In this document: positions 31,862-34,561 of the stretch, piece by piece
Layout: every line of letters begins with the position of its first letter
Numbering within the stretch: position 1 is the first letter of the stretch
DNA from: a virus
Length of the DNA stretch: 34,561 nucleotides
Direction: 5' to 3' (one strand)
IMG/VR virus record: IMGVR_UViG_3300042294_005224
Location: 1 to 34,561 of that record
Notes under the pieces: generated by a model
The model's input: the letters and a program-made list of their open reading frames with translations, nothing else
What the model was told of the DNA's origin: nothing
Databases searched by the model: none
Made by a program: the position numbers and the translations under genes

Positions 31862-32032
31862 TTATTTTAATTTACTTAAGATTTTGTCCCAAAACAAGTC
31901 TAATTTATCTTTTCTTGCTTTACAACCACAATCATCATAACCCATTTTTTTGGCTATGAAGAGGGCAATACGATAGCCTTGCCCTAAGGTAACAATGTTT
32001 ATTACCTTTTCAACAAAACCACCTAGCTTCAT
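31862..32032 (-). CDS. Small phage protein with CGC motif (56 aa)
   Basis: 56 aa, read by hand between folE and the deaminase-like gene: MKLGGFVEKVINIVTLGQGY, then RIALFIAKKMGYDDCGCKAR and a basic helix. The 'GYDDCGCKARKDKL' segment resembles small proteins seen in phages of Bacteroidetes, function unknown. C-x-C might bind metal. Its start overlaps the folE stop (TAATG), and it ends 1 nt before the next gene's ATG, which supports a real gene. Confidence 0.7.
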   Translation of the reverse strand: MKLGGFVEKVINIVTLGQGYRIALFIAKKMGYDDCGCKARKDKLDLFWDKILSKLK

Positions 32033-32724
32033 TAGATTTGATGTCCTCCGTTATTGATTTTTAAGCTATCGAAAAACTCTTTACGTGCTTGATTTTCATT
32101 GTTTAGGAATACTCCTGATGCTTTTGTGGTAACCATTGAAGCACCTTGATGTTTAACACCTCTACAAGAAACACAATTGTGAGTAGCAACTACAGTTACA
32201 ATTACACCTTTGTTGTTCTCACAGATTTTATCTACTGCTTGGTGAATTGCTGATGTAAGTTGTTCTTGAATAGCTCCTCTACGTCCAAAATGCTCAACAA
32301 TACGATTTAATTTAGACAAACCAATTACTGAACCGTTTTCACCTACAATATAACCAATATGAACTACACCTCCAATTGTTTGGTGATGATGAGAACACAT
32401 TGAGGTAAGTGGAATATTACGTTCAATAACAATACCATCATAACCATCACTTGGAAATGAGGTAATTTCGCTCATTGGCTCGTAACGGCCTTTCCATAAA
32501 TCAAATACATAAGCTTTAGCTACACGACGAGGTGTATCCGAACTATTAGGATCGTTTCTCCAATCGCATCCTAGAGCATCTAGGAATTTACCATATGCTT
32601 CAGCTGCTTCATCTACCATTGACCATTTTTCTTTTTCGGTAAATGGGAAACCAGGAGCAATACCATTGGCATAACCTTGTTTTACACACTCTAAATCGAG
32701 TGTAAATGTTTTTTTATTTTCCAT
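32032..32724 (-). CDS. folE: GTP cyclohydrolase I
   Basis: 230 aa, usual length. Zn and substrate motifs: SMCSHHHQTI (108-117) with Cys110 and His113, GLSKLNRIVEHFGRR (135-149), and THNCVSCRGVKHQG (181-194) with Cys184. The fold forms a homodecamer that opens GTP to 7,8-dihydroneopterin triphosphate. In phages this may feed tetrahydrofolate for thymidylate synthesis or, through QueD/E/C, a 7-deazaguanine DNA base. No queD, queE or queC is in the window, so the second is unproven. It opens the operon folE, 56 aa, deaminase-like, polymerase. Confidence 0.94.
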   Translation of the reverse strand: MENKKTFTLDLECVKQGYANGIAPGFPFTEKEKWSMVDEAAEAYGKFLDALGCDWRNDPNSSDTPRRVAKAYVFDLWKGRYEPMSEITSFPSDGYDGIVIERNIPLTSMCSHHHQTIGGVVHIGYIVGENGSVIGLSKLNRIVEHFGRRGAIQEQLTSAIHQAVDKICENNKGVIVTVVATHNCVSCRGVKHQGASMVTTKASGVFLNNENQARKEFFDSLKINNGGHQI

Positions 32725-32736
32725 AACTTATATTGT

Positions 32737-32766
32737 AATATAATAAATTTATTTTTGATAACCAAA
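32737..32766 (-). promoter_or_regulatory. Promoter, TTTGG-N19-TATATT class (folE-polymerase operon)
   Basis: On the minus strand CTTAATTTGGT is followed at fixed distance by TTTATTATATT, the same two 11-mers as at 4662-4691. Core boxes: TTTGG 32762-32766 and TATATT 32737-32742. Box to ATG is 12 nt. It probably drives folE, the 56-aa gene, the deaminase-like gene and DNA polymerase. Confidence 0.82.
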
Positions 32767-33027
32767 TTAAGGTAAATTTTCATAACCAAAAATATTCCCA
32801 TTTTCCTCTATTCTCCACACAGATTTAAAATTTGGATTTGGATGTTCTTGAAGTAAAATATCAACATAATCCCACCAACTATTTATTTGATTTTGTGTTA
32901 GTTGACATGAACAGAATGTTCTGTATTCTATACCAAAAGGTAAAGCTTCTTGAAGTGATAATGAATTATTATTAGTATTAAATACATCATAACTATTATC
33001 TGTTAATTTATAATAAACTTTTCTCAT
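32767..33027 (-). CDS. Hypothetical protein (86 aa), after the adhesin gene
   Basis: 86 aa. MRKVYYKLTDNSYDVFNTNN and a Trp-rich C-terminal half (NSWWDYVDILLQEHPNPNF). No family recognised. It overlaps the fibrinogen-like gene by 4 nt, so the two are translated together; it may be a tail-fibre chaperone or assembly helper, a role often held by a small gene behind a fibre gene, but no motif proves this. It ends directly at the -33 box of the folE promoter. Confidence 0.6.
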   Translation of the reverse strand: MRKVYYKLTDNSYDVFNTNNNSLSLQEALPFGIEYRTFCSCQLTQNQINSWWDYVDILLQEHPNPNFKSVWRIEENGNIFGYENLP

Positions 33028-34115
33028 TTTACAAAAATCATATATTGACTAGTTCCACCATATAATAATCCATTACTTACAAAAGTATTAGGAGTATACA
33101 CACCGTTAGTAACTGCAGTTCCACCACACCATGGTCCAGAATAATAAAAATTAGCACCACAATATGTTGTAGTCATTTGAGTTGGATAACCTCCATAACC
33201 TGCAAAACCACAACAATCTCTCATATAATAAAAATTTTGACTTGTAGCAGTAGTAGTATAACCTACAGCACCTTGCATACCTGGAAAAGCGGATGTTCCG
33301 TAAGCAGATGTATCACTTTTAATTGTGGTGTTAGTATATCCTTGTTGAGTATCTGAAGTAAAAAATGTATTATAATCTATACCAGAAACTTTATATACAA
33401 ATGATCCCCAAGTATTATCATAATTTGTTCTTTGGTTTCCAAAAAGAAAAGAAGTAAATGTACTATTTCCATTCCATATATTATACCAACCTGCTTGATA
33501 AGCTTGATTAAAATTCTCAATTCCACCAATAGTATTTCCTGTCCATCCCCAATTTGATCCACTATAATTAATAGTAGTTGGATGACTTCTAGCAACTAAC
33601 ATCCATCCACCTCCATCTGTAGTCATATCACAATATACTTTTTCAAAAGTAGAACCATCTCCTGATGGACAAACATTATAATATCCATCACCTCCATATA
33701 AAGCAGGATAAGTTGTAATTAAATCTTTAGCCGTTTTAGCAGATTGAATAACAGGAGCATTATCTTTCCATAAAGTATAAGTACTAGTATTTAATACCCA
33801 ACTTAAAGCACTAGCAAATGTTGTAAATCTTGTTTGTCCTACCCTATCAGGAAGACCATTTACTATAGTTAAAAATGCACTTTCAGTTAAATCTGTTGTT
33901 TTCCAAAAAGCTGGTTTTGCTGTTCCTTGAGTTGAATATCCTAAGGTATAAGAATCATTTCCCAACACATAACATGATGTAGAATCTACTGAATTATTCC
34001 ATGTTAAACCTCCATAACCTGTTCCATAATTTGAACCAGTCATTCCTACTGCTAGAGTCCTTACTTTAAAAGATCCACTTGGCGCCGTAGTTGTATAAGT
34101 TGTTGGATTTGGCAT
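33024..34115 (-). CDS. Fibrinogen C-terminal-like domain protein, probable tail adhesin
   Basis: 363 aa. Residues ~125-363 carry the fibrinogen-related pattern: YYNVCPSGDGSTFEKV then YCDMTTDGGGWMLVAR (161-176), with further Trp/Gly-rich strands and several Cys (149, 162, and a CCGF pair). FReDs of ficolins and tachylectins bind acetylated sugars; in phages and bacteria such domains end adhesins. The first ~120 residues (Thr/Ser/Gly-rich, TGYGGLTWNNS) look like a fibre or attachment part. I infer a host-recognition adhesin. There is no signal peptide. The gene follows an ATATTTATAA element by 2 nt. Confidence 0.78.
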   Translation of the reverse strand: MPNPTTYTTTAPSGSFKVRTLAVGMTGSNYGTGYGGLTWNNSVDSTSCYVLGNDSYTLGYSTQGTAKPAFWKTTDLTESAFLTIVNGLPDRVGQTRFTTFASALSWVLNTSTYTLWKDNAPVIQSAKTAKDLITTYPALYGGDGYYNVCPSGDGSTFEKVYCDMTTDGGGWMLVARSHPTTINYSGSNWGWTGNTIGGIENFNQAYQAGWYNIWNGNSTFTSFLFGNQRTNYDNTWGSFVYKVSGIDYNTFFTSDTQQGYTNTTIKSDTSAYGTSAFPGMQGAVGYTTTATSQNFYYMRDCCGFAGYGGYPTQMTTTYCGANFYYSGPWCGGTAVTNGVYTPNTFVSNGLLYGGTSQYMIFVK

Positions 34116-34118
34116 ATA

Positions 34119-34130
34119 TTATAAATATGA
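34119..34130 (-). promoter_or_regulatory. AT-rich ATATTTATAA element upstream of the adhesin gene
   Basis: Minus-strand TCATATTTATAA, differing in two bases from the 12-mers at 2355-2366 and 27844-27855, lies 3 nt before the adhesin ATG and abuts the end of the phosphoribosyltransferase gene. With so short a distance to the ATG, a transcript would be leaderless if this is the -10 region. Proposed as a late promoter candidate only. Confidence 0.3.
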
Positions 34131-34561
34131 CTAATCTTCAGCCATAATACCTGTAATATATTTTTGGTTGCGTTTTAAATCATTTTCTCCATCTAAACCA
34201 TAACCCACTAAAAAATATTCATTTTCTAAATTAAATCCATAAATTAAATCATCATTTTTAGCAGTATGTCTTTTAAATAGTGTTACTGGGGTGATTGATT
34301 TTGGATTACCATAACTAATATTTTTAATTAAACGATTCATAGTATTACCTGAATCATAAATGTCATCAACTAAATAAACATCTTTTCCGGTAATATCCAT
34401 TTCGATTTGTTTAGTGATGTATATTTCACCCTGCGATGTACCTTCGTAAGATTTCGCGCGTATAAAGTCTATATGACAATCACCCATATGTTTCACCAAG
34501 TCCGTAAAAAACATAAATGCGCCGTTTAAAACGCATATAAATACGGGAGGTTGGTCGTGTT
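34131..34561 (-). CDS. hpt: Hypoxanthine phosphoribosyltransferase, 5' end outside window
   Basis: The frame does not start at the ATG at 34514: it is open to the window edge and the extra codons read QPPVFICVLNGAFMFFTDLV, the conserved PRPP-family loop before the typical IDFIRAKSYEGTSQGE. The active-site motif VYLVDDIYDSGNTMNRL (PRPP binding) is intact. The enzyme makes IMP or GMP from hypoxanthine or guanine and PRPP. About 143 codons are visible; the family is about 175-180. Likely purine salvage during DNA synthesis. Gene ends just before the adhesin gene. Confidence 0.88.
   Translation of the reverse strand, partial: HDQPPVFICVLNGAFMFFTDLVKHMGDCHIDFIRAKSYEGTSQGEIYITKQIEMDITGKDVYLVDDIYDSGNTMNRLIKNISYGNPKSITPVTLFKRHTAKNDDLIYGFNLENEYFLVGYGLDGENDLKRNQKYITGIMAED

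Overview
This window reads as part of a large, AT-rich, T4-like tailed phage genome. Every recognisable gene lies on the minus strand, so transcription runs from high to low coordinates. Genes are packed with 1-14 nt overlaps (TAATG and ATGA junctions), and no gene-free stretch exceeds about 70 bp. The T4-type replication core is present: family B DNA polymerase (gp43-like), sliding clamp (gp45-like), and clamp-loader large (gp44-like) and small (gp62-like) subunits. Five intergenic sites share the arrangement TTTGG-N19-TATATT. This is close to the Bacteroidetes -33/-7 promoter (TTTG ... TAnnTTTG), so a Bacteroidetes host, possibly flavobacterial, is my best inference. No tRNA, rRNA, CRISPR array, integrase or insertion sequence was seen.

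Layout in the direction of transcription. (1) 34.6-31.4 kb: a hypoxanthine phosphoribosyltransferase cut by the window edge, a fibrinogen-domain protein that looks like a host-binding adhesin, a small hypothetical protein, GTP cyclohydrolase I, a 56-aa protein and a dCTP deaminase/dUTPase-fold protein. (2) 31.4-24.3 kb: DNA polymerase, then an FkbM methyltransferase, a GT2 glycosyltransferase and a NodU-type carbamoyltransferase, then the sliding clamp. (3) 24.3-20.7 kb: a DUF2452-like protein, Hsp20, small proteins, and a complete GroES-GroEL pair. (4) 20.5-18.3 kb: the two clamp-loader subunits with small hypothetical proteins between and after them. (5) 18.3-6.7 kb: a sugar and small-molecule modification island. 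It holds two methyltransferases (one fused to a GNAT acetyltransferase), a Cas4/RecB-like nuclease, two GT4 and two GT2 glycosyltransferases, two glycosyltransferase-like proteins, a short DegT aminotransferase, a WbqC-like protein and a GH43-like beta-propeller. (6) 6.7-2.4 kb: small conserved phage proteins, several zinc-finger proteins (DksA/TraR type, degenerate HNH, SWIM), a membrane-anchored lytic transglycosylase and a small membrane protein. (7) 2.3-0 kb: a conserved 'MGTRA' protein and two proteins with almost identical N-terminal leaders ending in LNE|A. That ending matches the T4 prohead-protease cleavage consensus, so they may be packaged into the head.

The most interesting content is the glycan/modification gene set of about 14 genes, split into two blocks and embedded among replication genes. 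I saw no flippase, polymerase, NDP-sugar synthesis or other membrane gene within it, which argues against a captured complete O-antigen locus. It fits better with decoration of a cytoplasmic target such as virion proteins or DNA, using host-supplied sugar donors. That is inference. Five small genes of 45-58 aa were found by hand-reading apparent gaps, and four starts (GroES, gp62-like, carbamoyltransferase and the 52-aa protein) were moved downstream from the longest possible ORF. All functional calls come from motif recognition by eye, with no database search.
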